Of a stretch of DNA of 64,000 nt, positions 54,641 through 64,000 are shown piece after piece. This DNA is from Proteles cristata cristata. Lineage: Eukaryota; Chordata; Mammalia; Carnivora; Hyaenidae. The DNA lies in assembly GCA_017311185.1 (NCBI GenBank), contig JAESUZ010004141.1:1417214-1481213 (forward strand). The letters are read 5' to 3'. A model generated the notes under the pieces. It had not been told where the DNA came from and did no database searches. It saw nothing but the letters and a program-made list of their open reading frames with translations. A program made the translations under genes and the position numbers. Every line of letters begins with the position of its first letter. Position 1 is the stretch's first letter.

Positions 54641-56214
54641 GAACTGATATGCGAAGGAGATGGGGAGCTTGCAGAGAAGGCAGTGTACAGACGGGTGCTC
54701 AAATGGAACAGACCGGGCCTCCCTGTCCGGTGCAGTGAGCCCGAACACAAGCATTTAAGCTCTCCTCCCGCCGCCCGCATACCCCCAGGGTTCCAGTTTG
54801 GCCAGAGCAGTCTCTGGCTCGTAGTGTCCTCCTGTCATTCTCTGTGCTGCTGAGATATTTCCTGTCACTTGTTGTCAGGCCCAGGAAGCTCTGCCTGGCT
54901 CTCAGAGGTCCGTGACAGCTCAGGGACCTGCAGTAGACAAGCAGACTGTCGGTGGGCTGGGCTTGCAGGAGAGTATTTGGAGAGAAACATGAGAAACCCA
55001 GACCAGGCTTGTCTCTCTGCCTGCTGAGCTCAGTGTTTATTGTTCTAGCCTCAGTGTTTGGAAATGTCAGGCTCAGGCCGTCTTTTCACTCCTCTGGCTT
55101 CACCGCAGGGTTCAGAAAGGCACTGTGCCCAGGATTCGGAAAGGAGGTGGTTTGGGACGAGCTGCCCCCTCTGGCTGTCTCTGCAGTCTGGGGATGCCGC
55201 AAGTCATTTGTGTTTCTGATTTCTAAGTGTTTCCACAGGGGCCGTCGGGAGGGGAAGTTCAGTGTCTGATTGACGGGGCTGCTGGGGCGGAAGGAGGGTC
55301 GTGAGGACCCTGCGTGCCCTGCCAGCACCTGGCTGGCCGGCTAGCTAGTCCACTGGAGGGAACAGGCTTGCCCTCCGTCACCGTGGTTGTGGCGTTTTGT
55401 CTCAGCGTTTCCCACAACCAGGGCCCTTTCTTGATCTGGAGCTTTCCATCAGAACCTTGAGTTTTGGCGCTGTGGTCCTTTACTGATTTTACCCCCAAGA
55501 ATGTTTTATTGGGAGTCCATGGGTGTCAGGTAATGGGGAGATAAACAAAGGATGACCCTTTCTCTCAAGAATTTATAGTTCGGTTGGAAAGAGAAATCGA
55601 GAAATAATGTTGAGTGATCAGTGCCCTCACAGAGCCAGTTTAAGTCCTTGAGAGCATAGAGGAGAGAGTGATGGATTCTGCTTGTCAGAAGAGGTGGGTG
55701 ACCTTGACCACCTCCTCCGGTAAGAGCAGGAATTCATCAGGTGACCATACCCCGTCTGGTGCTGAGCACCCAGCTCATTACTGATGCCCAGTAAGAAGCA
55801 GGTCTGTGCTCCTACCACTTCTAAGCTCCAGTAACACTCAGCATTATTCACGAGGTGGGAGCCCTCTATTATTTCTTCATCTGTAACTCATGGCATTCCT
55901 CACCAGAATTCTTCCCTTTCTTTTGACTATGTCAGTCTCAACAGAGGATTCCAGACCGGATCAGAGTCCAAGTTGGTCCTCAGCTTTAAATGCACCAGAT
56001 CTATCCTCACTAAAGACTGAGACGTTAGCCAGAGCTACCAGGACCAGTGGTCTCCAATATCAAAGCTATATTTACTCCTCTTGACCCCCAAAGGTCTAGA
56101 ATGTCCACAGATAAAGGGAGCCTGACATCTTTAAACCCCTTGCAGCACAGTGGAGCTACTCGGTACATGGCGAGATGCACACCCTCAAAGCTTCGAAGCT
56201 GTGGCTGCACAGAG
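54641..56214. other. Unannotated non-coding stretch
   Basis: No gene supported. Frames up to 105 codons overlap antisense frames. 55,520-55,640 ('GATAAACAAAGGATGACCCT') recalls the same unassigned old repeat as 25,770-26,120. Confidence 0.45.
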
Positions 56215-56482
56215 GCTCTGTCAGAAGAAGCTGGAGAAGCCAGCCGGGGCTGTAATTAACAGGACCTGTAATTGTGGCATAAATAAGCACCCAGGCACTG
56301 ACAACTATTGTTATTGAAATGTCATGTTTTGAATGCACAAATACAGTTAAAATGTAGAGAAGCTGGGTGATATTAATGTATGCAAATATGCTTTAATTAA
56401 AGCTCAGCAACCACTGGCTTAAAGTAAAGGACTTGATTTAAATACTCAAGCAAATATTATAATGGCTCCTGTGACAGGTGAC
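56215..56482. promoter_or_regulatory. POU/homeodomain-rich segment, candidate enhancer
   Basis: Repeat-free DNA with TAATTA (56,253-56,258), TAATTG (56,269-56,274), ATTGTTATTG, a perfect octamer ATGCAAAT (56,380-56,387), TTAATTAA (56,393-56,400), and TGACAGGTGA (56,472-56,481; overlapping MEIS/TGIF TGACAG and E-box CAGGTG). Spacing and lack of repeat decay are typical of deeply conserved enhancers. Conservation is not shown here. Confidence 0.4.
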
Positions 56483-56759
56483 AAAAGTAGTAAATGACAC
56501 TGCAAACACTACCAGGAAATACACAGTCCCAGACCTCCCTGTGTGTGTGATGTTGACTGAAGAAAACCAGAAGTCCCCAACGTGGGGATTCTCCAGACTG
56601 ATCTCTGGGGCGTTTAGGGTTTGAAAGAACCTGGTCGCTGGGTATCAAGGCTCTCAGAAGGCAGGTCCAAGGGGGTATGGATGAGGCAATGGACCACATT
56701 TGCTGTCTCTCCCAGCAGATCTGCAGCCATCTGAGGGTAGCAGTCATGCTGATTCAGCT

Positions 56760-56845
56760 CCCTGATTGATCTCTATTCCTGGCCTCTGGCTCTGTGCCCA
56801 GCACATGGTAGCATTCAATATGTAGTTGTTGAGATGAAACTCTCT
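56760..56845 (+). mobile_element. L2 LINE 3'-end relic
   Basis: 'TGATCTCTATTCCTGGCCTC', 'GTGCCCAGCACATGGTAGCA', 'TTCAATATGTAGTTGTTGAG' fit the L2 terminus. Confidence 0.6.
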
Positions 56846-57529
56846 GTATTTTTTCTCCTGGAAATTTGACAACCACTGATGGATCTCAAGGCCCATGCCC
56901 TCTTTGGCACCCTAGCAACTCTGGCTTCTTAAACAGACAGCCAGTCTCAGTGTCCCTGTGTCTTCTCTGGCTGGAATCCCAGGAGTCTACCTTCTCAGTA
57001 AGGAGAGTGCATCAGTGCTGTGCCTTCCTGTGGAGGATGTGTGCTCATTAGTGGATGCTTTAATGATATAAATCAATAAAAGATGATCTTGAGTGGCCTG
57101 GGCCCTTACTATGATATTCAGTATTATAGAACTAAAATATACTTATAGAAATGAAAATTATTGCTTTTTTTGTGAGCAGGAATTATTTCACTGAGGACAG
57201 AAGGGCTTAGTTCAAATACATGAATGTTTAGAGTCGATAGAAGGTTTATAAATCTATAAAATTTACCAATTAATAGTGCCAAAGATATTATAAATATGCA
57301 GTGATACTATATGAAAAAGTATATAGCAATTTTGTGTCATATTCAGAGGAGAATGAAAGAAACTATCTTTTATTGGGGAAGATACATCCTTAATCTTTTG
57401 TGATCATACGTTTCTGTTGGTGCTGTTCTCAAAGACAAGAGAATATAGGGCTAAATGAATAGTGATCTTGAACCACTGTGAATGAATTTAGTCATTGTTA
57501 GTGGCCACTCTTAATGGTCATAAGTAGAC
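56846..57529. other. AT-rich non-coding stretch
   Basis: No gene or named repeat seen. Confidence 0.5.
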
Positions 57530-57760
57530 AGTTGATATTTTTTTTGGATACTTATTATTCACTGGGCATCAAATTGGTAGCACCTCATTTTATCTGCATA
57601 ATAGCCCCTATATGGCAGATATTATTCTCCTGTAGCTGATAAAGAAATCATGGATCATAAAATTAAGTGACTTTCCAAATTGTGTAGTTAGTAAGTAGTA
57701 AAAATGGGTTAAAAAATCCAGCTTGACTATCTGTGCCTTTTAACTGGTGTTTAGACTACT
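57530..57760 (-). mobile_element. MIR SINE, antisense
   Basis: 'ATACTTATTATTCACTGGGC', 'CCTCATTTTATCTGCATAAT', 'AGCCCCTATATGGCAGATAT', 'AAATTAAGTGACTTTCCAAA', 'TGTGTAGTTAGTAAGTAGTA' in the antisense MIR order. Confidence 0.75.
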
Positions 57761-57829
57761 TAGTACAGTTGTTGATAAGGTTGGATTTAGGTCTACCGTT
57801 TATTATTCATTTTCTGTCCCATCTATTTT

Positions 57830-59290
57830 TGGTTCCTTGTTACCTGTTTAATTACTGTTGAATTATTTGAGGTTTTTTTTTTTAGTATTCCATTCTAACT
57901 TATTTATCAGATTTTTGACTATTCTCTTTATATTATTTCTTAGTAGTTGCTCTAAGGATTACAATATAAGTACTTTTACAATCTAGTTGAAGTTAATATT
58001 TTACCACTTTAAGTAAAGTGGAGAAACACTAGAATCGTATAGGTCTCTTTATCCTCCCCCTTTATGTTATAGTTGTATGTATATATCATCTCCACAAACA
58101 TTGAAAACCCCACCAAACAATGTTATACTTTTTATTTTCAACTGGCACACCTCTTTTAAACACCTAAAAAAGAAAAAAAAACTCAGTCTTTGGTATTTAT
58201 CCAGATATTTACCATTTCAGTTGCTTTTCCTTGGTTCCTAAAGATCCAGGATTTTCTCTGTTAGCATTTCCTTTTAGAACTGCCTTAACATTTCTTTGAT
58301 AGCAGATCTGCTGGCTACGAATTTCCTCAGTTTTCTTTCATATGAGAATGTTTTTATTTTACCTTCATCTATAAAGAATATTTTCTTTTTTACTGGATAT
58401 AGACTTGCTGAACTTCTTGCATCTGTACATTTATATCTTTCACCAAATTTGGAAAGTTTTTACTCATTATTTCTTTAATGACTCTTTCTCTTCTCATGGG
58501 ACATAAATGACCTTTTCATGTCATTCTACAAGTTCCCAAGGCTCTGTTTATTTGCTGGTTTTGTTTTCATTTTTATCTCTGTTTCTTAGATTGCAAAATT
58601 TCTATTGATTTACCTTCAAGTCCTATTGAGGCCTTCTGGTAAACATTTTTTTTTTTAAATTTAAGATGTTTGGGACACCTGGGTGGCTCAGTTGGTTGAG
58701 TGTCCAAGTTTGGCTAAGGTCACAGTCTTACAGTTCATGAGTTCAGGCCCCATATTGGGCTCTGTGCTGTCAGCTCAGAGCCGGGAGCCTGCTTCAGAGT
58801 CTGTGTCGCCCTCTCACTCTGCCCCTCCCCTGCTCACACTCTGTCTCTCTCTCTCTCTCTCAAAAATAAATAAATGTTAAAAAATATGTACAATTTCAGA
58901 TGTTTTATTTTTGAGATAAAAAATTTCCAGTTGGTCCCCCCCTCCCCAGTTTCTCTGCTTAGTACTCTCTTTCTACTCTTTTCAGGTGTGTTTACCTTTA
59001 TCTCTGCCTCATGCAAGAGAGTTATTATAGCTGCTTTAAAGTACCTGATAATTTCAACATCTGGATCAGCTCTGGGTCAGCATCTGATGATTATCTTGTC
59101 CCGAGGTTTGGTCACGTTTTCCTGCTTCTTTGTCTGTCAAGTGATTTTAGATTGTATCCTGGGTTGTATAAATGCTATGTTGTGCCTAGCCTGCATCCTG
59201 TTAAAATCCTTTAGAGATTGTTGATTTATTTTTTAATTTTGTTTTCATCTGATTTAGTCAGGATCAGACTATAAATTTTGTCTTCCTTTC
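57830..59290 (-). mobile_element. L1M ORF1-region relic, antisense, split by a SINE
   Basis: 'AGTAGTTGCTCTAAGGATTA', 'TTCTTTGATAGCAGATCTGC', 'TGGCTACGAATTTCCTCAGT', 'GAGAATGTTTTTATTTTACC' and 'GTTATTATAGCTGCTTTAAA' are diverged antisense forms of the L1 ORF1 C-terminal region and its flank (compare 18,780-18,900). It contains the SINE at 58,672-58,891. The high-coordinate end is uncertain and may reach about 59,480. Confidence 0.55.
58672..58891 (+). mobile_element. CAN-SINE inside L1M, sense
   Basis: Head GGGACACCTGGGTGGCTCAG, B box GAGTTCAGGCCC (CpG lost), CT body and tail AAAATAAATAAATGTTAAAA. Duplication AATTTAAGATGTTT / AATTTCAGATGTTT (58,658-58,671 and 58,892-58,905) with one mismatch. 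Confidence 0.93.
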
Positions 59291-59677
59291 CGTGGATGAT
59301 GGTTCATGGCTCACTTCCCAGAGCCCTTGCTATACTGTCCCATGCATGCCCAGCTTAGGGGTGACCCTGGGATGTGTAAGGCTTGACACACAGAACTAAG
59401 AGATTGTCTTCTCCAACTCTCTCTTGTCTGTTATTCCCCTCACTGGCTCCACCTCCAAGACTCCCTTTTCCCAATTCCACTGGCCAGAAAAAAATGTTTC
59501 AATTAGAGTTTTAGCTGTAAGTGCCAGGAATGGGGTACAGTTCTGTGTGTGGGGCCATGCTCAGGAGGGCAGTGCTATGTGAGAAAGGGGAAAGAAAATT
59601 CCAAGAAGTCATCCCATATTGTTTGCATCTCCAGGTGTTAGTTTCTCTTCATAGTCTGCTTGCTTTTGTTTCATTTT

Positions 59678-59757
59678 CCAGTCCTCAGAGAGGACTTTTT
59701 ATATTTTTATATTTTATATTTTTATATTTCCCAGTCCTCAGGGAGTTGCTTTTTATA
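59678..59757. repeat. Local duplication with TATATTTT repeats
   Basis: CCAGTCCTCAG at 59,678 and 59,731, each followed by CTTTTTATATTTT, with (TATATTTT)n between. A tandem duplication of about 53 bp. Confidence 0.65.
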
Positions 59758-59786
59758 TTTTGTCCAGAGTTGTTAACTGTAATGAG

Positions 59787-59789
<3 letters not shown>

Positions 59790-59832
<43 letters not shown>
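59790..59832. repeat. (GA)n microsatellite, about 21 units
   Basis: Uninterrupted GA run; likely highly polymorphic. Confidence 0.92.
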
Positions 59833-59836
<4 letters not shown>

Positions 59837-60435
59837 CTTTGCTTGACTTGTTCCATCTTGGAAAGTCCTTACAGTAGAGGAAGGGTTTGAATGTAGAATT
59901 GACCACAGAGCCTCCATGTTTCCATGTACTGCACCATCTCTGATTTACACGCTTGTGTAAGTATATGGCTGAAGAACGTTATCCACCTTTGCACACCATG
60001 TTTCTGATTCAGTGCAGGAAGCAGCACCAAGCAGAGGCCAACAGCTAGTTTATCTTTACAATAGAAACAAATTAATTACATGATTTGCACACTTAATCAC
60101 CAGTTGGCTTCTCCTATGGATGACAGTCCCTTCTCCTCCCCTACCCCACCCAAGGTGCACAAAATTGTTCTGAAAGTCATTGATGTGCTTGTGTTTTATG
60201 GCTATGCCCGGAGGCTGGAAGAACTTGAGGGAGAAAAAGGAAGAGAGGGAGTCAAGCAATTACAGAACCAAGTGCAAAGAAAACTGTCTTTTTACTTTTC
60301 ATTCTGTGAGAGAAGCACAAGAAATGCAAACAAGTGAAGTAAATCCCCCCTCAGGGCAAATGGATTTAACTATAGAACAACCCTGCCAAAAAAAAAAAAA
60401 ATCTGAAAAATAATTAATAGCAGCACACTGAGCTT

Positions 60436-60481
60436 CACACACACACAAACACACGCACGCACGCATGCACGCACACACACA
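60436..60481. repeat. Compound (CA)n/(CACG)n repeat
   Basis: CACACACACACA, then CGCACGCACGCATGCACG, then CACACACACA: a compound microsatellite with CpG-bearing units. Confidence 0.88.
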
Positions 60482-60699
60482 GTAAGGGGTCGAGGAAGAG
60501 AGAGCAAGGAGGAGGAGAGAGGGCCCTGGATATTTATGATTCATAGTTGCAGGGGCAGTGCTCCATTTTGTGTGAGTGTGTGTTGGGGGGATCAGGTTTT
60601 TTCCCTCTTAAAATTCTACACAGAATAGTTCTGAGCTGCACATATTTTACTGTTTCAATTAGCAAAGATTACTATTTGTTTTTCTTTCTTTCTAAGTAC

Positions 60700-61110
60700 T
60701 GAGGCAGTAATTATGCCTGTGATGAGAGAGTTTTTGTAGGCCGCTTTCTCATTTTGTGGACACTCCCTGAATAAAATACAATAATAAACCGTAATGAAAT
60801 AAAGTTGGTGCATTGGAGAAGACTGGCCTCTCCTAACAGACAGACCATTAAAGGTGGATTGGAGAAGAGGATCAGCAAGCAGCCGTCATAAATGTATCAT
60901 CAGGCAAATTACCCAAGCATTTACTACTCAATGGTGGGAGAAAGTCCTTTCCAATAACTTTCTCTAATGCTACCATAATTGGGGAAATATCTGATGCCGC
61001 ACAGCTGTGTGGCTCATTATCTGAATGGGCATTCAGCTCTGCTGTCTGGGACCGGGTGCTTTCTGTACACAAGATTTCCAAAGAGTTCGGAGGCCCCGAT
61101 TAGGTGTGAA
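60700..61110. promoter_or_regulatory. Repeat-free segment with homeodomain and E-box sites
   Basis: TAATTA (60,708-60,713), several ATAAAA/AATAAA cores, TAATTG (60,976-60,981) and CAGCTG (61,002-61,007). No transposon is recognised across 400 bp. Weak evidence for a conserved element. Confidence 0.25.
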
Positions 61111-61339
61111 TATCCCATGGCTCTATGGGAACTACTGGAATTTATAGTAGAAACCTGGAAAGGGTTGTGGTTAGGAGTGTGACCCCCAGGGCTATGTTTA
61201 TAGAGCTTTTTGAAGCCAATTTATTTGGTTTTGAGATCTGGATAACATGGGAGAACATTACCACCACTCTACTTTATCCTTTGGGAGTGAGGTTTGGGGC
61301 ATGATTTTTTTTTTTTAACCTGTAGATAATGATAATCAT

Positions 61340-61560
61340 CATCTCCCTTTACAGTTTGTATAATGTTTCCACAGGCATCAATTCATTTGATCTGTACAAC
61401 AACTTTGAGGGTAGATGATTATTATGCTCATTTTATAGGCTGACAAACTGAAGTTCCCAGAGGAATAAGAAACTCAGCCAAGATCAAACAATGACTTAAA
61501 TGGAAGAGTCTGGGATTATAACTCTGCTTTTCCTATAATTGAAAACATGCCTCTTAGCAG
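61340..61560 (-). mobile_element. MIR SINE, antisense
   Basis: 'CAATTCATTTGATCTGTACA', 'CTCATTTTATAGGCTGACAA', 'ACTGAAGTTCCCAGAGGAAT', 'AGAGTCTGGGATTATAACTC' in the antisense MIR order. Confidence 0.72.
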
Positions 61561-61689
61561 TGTCTCGTCCATTGCCCAGCCTGCCTTGCAGAATAGACAC
61601 ATGAGTAGGTCACGTATCCTCCACAGACAGCAGGCTCCAGCTAGTCAGGAACTGAACCAACCATGTCTTCCTTCTGGCACCACACCCCT

Positions 61690-61840
61690 GGTCTTTGTGC
61701 TCCAGGTAGGGGACCCTTCATGAATCTGGGTTGATTGAAGACTGGTTTGTAGGATGGAAGTCAGGGGCCTACAGCATTTTGTACAGTTCCCAGCATATAC
61801 CGTAGGTGCTCTATGTTTGAGGAATGAGTGAGCAAACATC
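61690..61840 (+). mobile_element. L2 LINE 3'-end relic
   Basis: 'GGGGCCTACAGCATTTTGTA', 'CAGTTCCCAGCATATACCGT', 'AGGTGCTCTATGTTTGAGGA', 'ATGAGTGAGC' fit the L2 end. Confidence 0.6.
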
Positions 61841-62974
61841 AAGAAGCAGCCATGTGGGGCAGGTATGAAGTGTGGGCTGAGATAGAGAGGGAATGTCAGA
61901 ATAAAGGTCATCACTAGAAAGGGGTCATGCAACATGGACAGCAAGAAGCTTTGAGAAGAAGGCATAGAGGCATTGGAGGAGTTCATGCTTTAAGCTCTCC
62001 AAACAGCTAGACAGGGAAAATTGGGCAGTGACTAATTCCTTTGGTGAAAAGAAGGCTGTTTGGGGACAGTCTCTCCATGCGCTGGCATGACCACCTGGAG
62101 CTCCTTGTGTTTTGAACCTAGAGGTCTTTGAAGTGATCTCAGATCAACTACCTCTTATGTCCCCTTCCTCTATCTCCTGTATCTTGATATCCTGAGTGCT
62201 CACATTGTTAGTATAGTGATAGTGATATTTCTGTGGGGAGAAGTCAAAGGTAGTTCCCCCAAATACTGTGGGCTTCTTCATTTACATGGGCAAAGCTTTT
62301 AATCCCCAGTCTACCCTGAGCTTTGGTAATTCTACTGGGAGTAGGACATTCAGAAGCCCAGAAATCCTTTCTTCAGGGGATTATGTAGAGTTCTCATTAA
62401 AAAAAATTCAGGAACTTCTTAGCCACATATTATCAAAGTAACGAACACTACTAGCTTCATCAGGCTTCCTCTTGAGATACTTGGGACCTCAGCCTGTGTG
62501 GGTCCATGATCCAGAGCGGCCAATCCAACCATGACCCCTTGTTCTTCCGCCCCCCCACCATCCTTCCTTCATTGTCTCATGCCTTCTGTCCCACCTCTGT
62601 GTTCTGTCTCCCACTCCTCATCTCTTGCCTGTTCTCTTCATTGTTCTCTCTGAAGCTGTTGTTTGGCCCTTACACCCTACATTTCTGGACTCCTCCTTAT
62701 AAACTGAAGCCTTAACAAAAACGTGGTTTTTCCCTAAGGATGCTGCTTCCTTTCTGCCAATGGGCCCACAGGAGGGATTGGTGCTCTCCCAGCTTCATTG
62801 CGGCCGTCTTCACACTCTTACCTCAAGGCAAAATCTCTGTCCCTTGTGGCTTGAGTTGTAGGATGAAGTCACCTTCTATTCCACAGCTCCCCATCACATG
62901 CTGTATTGTCTATATTTTCTTACTTTCTGTATTCTTGAGACTCTGGCATTTGAGAACTTGATTCTGGTAAGATT
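61841..62974. other. Non-coding stretch, no gene seen
   Basis: No gene supported. 62,500-62,960 is pyrimidine-rich and may be a very old LINE relic, unassigned. Confidence 0.45.
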
Positions 62975-63100
62975 ATCCATCTAATTATTATTCCCATTTC
63001 ACACATGAGGAGATTTAGAAGATAATGTAGCTTGTCCTTAACTGACGGTAGGTAGCAGAAGTAGGATTTTGGTGCAGGTCTGTTTAACCATAGCCTGTAT
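62975..63100 (-). mobile_element. MIR SINE relic, antisense
   Basis: 'CCCATTTCACACATGAGGAG', 'GTAGGTAGCAGAAGTAGGAT' fit the antisense MIR core. Confidence 0.55.
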
Positions 63101-63159
63101 GGCTACATCACATGCAGTTATGGGTACTCATTGTAGGTTCTTGACTGGGTGGTGTGTAT

Positions 63160-63420
63160 CCATCAGGATAGGCTATATTGTGCTGCTGTCATAAAGTACC
63201 CCCACTTATCAGGGCCTCAAAACACAAGTGTTACTTTCTTGCCCCATGTCCATGGTTGGTTAACAGGGGTGTCTGCTCACCCTGATCACTCAGGGACCCA
63301 GGCTGATCTCAAATGGTGGCAGTCCCTGTGCCAAAAAGAAGAGACCTGGAAGATTTCACATCAGCAGTGAAATGCTCAAGCCCCAAAGAAGCATCCGTCA
63401 CTTCTCCCAATTTACTGAAC
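63160..63420. mobile_element. Old mammalian interspersed repeat, family unassigned
   Basis: 'GGCTATATTGTGCTGCTGTC', 'ATAAAGTACCCCCACTTATC', 'AGGGCCTCAAAACACAAGTG', 'CACTCAGGGACCCAGGCTGA' match a common mammalian repeat layout; not named. Confidence 0.45.
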
Positions 63421-64000
63421 AGAACTCATTACCCACTTATTATATGTCTGTAAAAGGAGAGTATTGATAAGCAGTCCTAATGACAATCACATGGGAGTGA
63501 GATGGAAGTGGTATGCATGGCTAACGTGGGGAGACAGGAGGCAGCAGTCTGCGTAGGTGATCACTGACATCGCCAGGGGGGAGGCAGTGAGGTCTTGCAC
63601 TATGGTATCAATGTGAGAATGGAGAGGAAAGAGTCACTCAGCCAGAGCTGACATAAGACTTAATAGGAGACTGGTGCTGGATTGGAGGAGGCCAGAGAGT
63701 CAAACATGACTTCCAGGCAGGACCAACAGGCAAAATAATCAAGACGCTACACTTCAGACTCTACTCATTACCTCCTCCTTGTTTCTCACCTCCTGAATTA
63801 GGTGGTCCTCACCTGTACGCTTTCCTCCTGAGCATGATTCTGGAAAGAATCTATGTTCCATAATGTCACTGCAGAGGCTCCCGTCTTCAAAATTTATTAG
63901 CTGAGAACTATTATTAAGACTTAAAGTGCTATTCTAGGGATGTTTGCATTTTAATAACTTTGAAGCCTTTGAAAACTAAGTTAATAAATCTCCAAGAATA
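63421..64000. other. Non-coding stretch, nothing recognised
   Basis: 580 bp to the right edge with no gene or named repeat. Confidence 0.5.

Larger units (their letters stand above)
59833..61339. other. Non-coding stretch with possible conserved cores
   Basis: No gene supported. Holds the CA/CACG repeat and the candidate segment 60,700-61,110, listed separately. Confidence 0.45.

Noticed and set aside
1..64000. A novel gene system or defence-like locus
   Set aside because: The window is mammalian non-coding DNA dominated by retroelement relics; no cluster of intact genes exists to form such a system.

Overview
This window is nuclear DNA of a carnivoran mammal, most likely a feliform (cat-like) species. 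The evidence is twelve or so tRNA-Lys-derived CAN-SINEs of the cat-type form (head GGCGCCTGGGTGGCTCAG, Pol III B box GGTTCGAGCC, CT-rich body, A-rich tail), carnivoran-type L1 copies, and a background of old mammalian MIR, L2, hAT and LTR relics. The canid SINE head (GGGATCCCTGGGTGGCGCAG type) is absent. All repeat-family names come from memory of consensus sequences; no database search was run.

No protein-coding gene, rRNA, functional tRNA, CRISPR array or prokaryotic element can be supported. Open frames are short (longest about 197 codons), start and stop without splice or codon logic, and mostly overlap other frames or repeats. The only recognisable coding sequence is dead retrotransposon ORF1/ORF2. 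The window is best read as intergenic or intronic DNA.

Layout. 1-7,340: old L2, MIR, hAT and LTR relics, an L1M 3' end and one young SINE. 7,340-15,060: mostly unique DNA with five SINEs (three packed into 11,169-11,860) and a suggestive block at 13,690-14,220 (homeodomain-site-rich segment beside a dense CpG cluster). 15,055-21,226: an LTR fragment cut by a large antisense L1 that keeps its 5' end but lacks its 3' end, and that hosts a SINE at 16,300, a twin-primed L1 at 16,563 and a SINE at 19,409. 21,230-33,170: mainly unannotated DNA with sparse MIR/L2. 33,170-37,770: old repeats carrying a SINE and a 95-bp L1 insertion. 37,780-41,130: an L2/CR1-type LINE relic split by a 1.3-kb 5'-truncated L1 with a perfect 15-bp target duplication. 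41,130-54,640: SINEs, MIRs, several LTR relics, a SINE inside an 18-bp minisatellite, and a GATA/AP-1/GC-box cluster near 48,150-48,265. 54,640-64,000: unique DNA with possible regulatory segments (56,215-56,482 and 60,700-61,110), an L1 ORF1-region relic and MIR/L2 fragments.

There is no gene system here. Useful content is the nested transposon history, which can be ordered from target duplications, and a few motif-dense segments that may be conserved regulatory elements. Those segments are inference from motif density only and need cross-species alignment.
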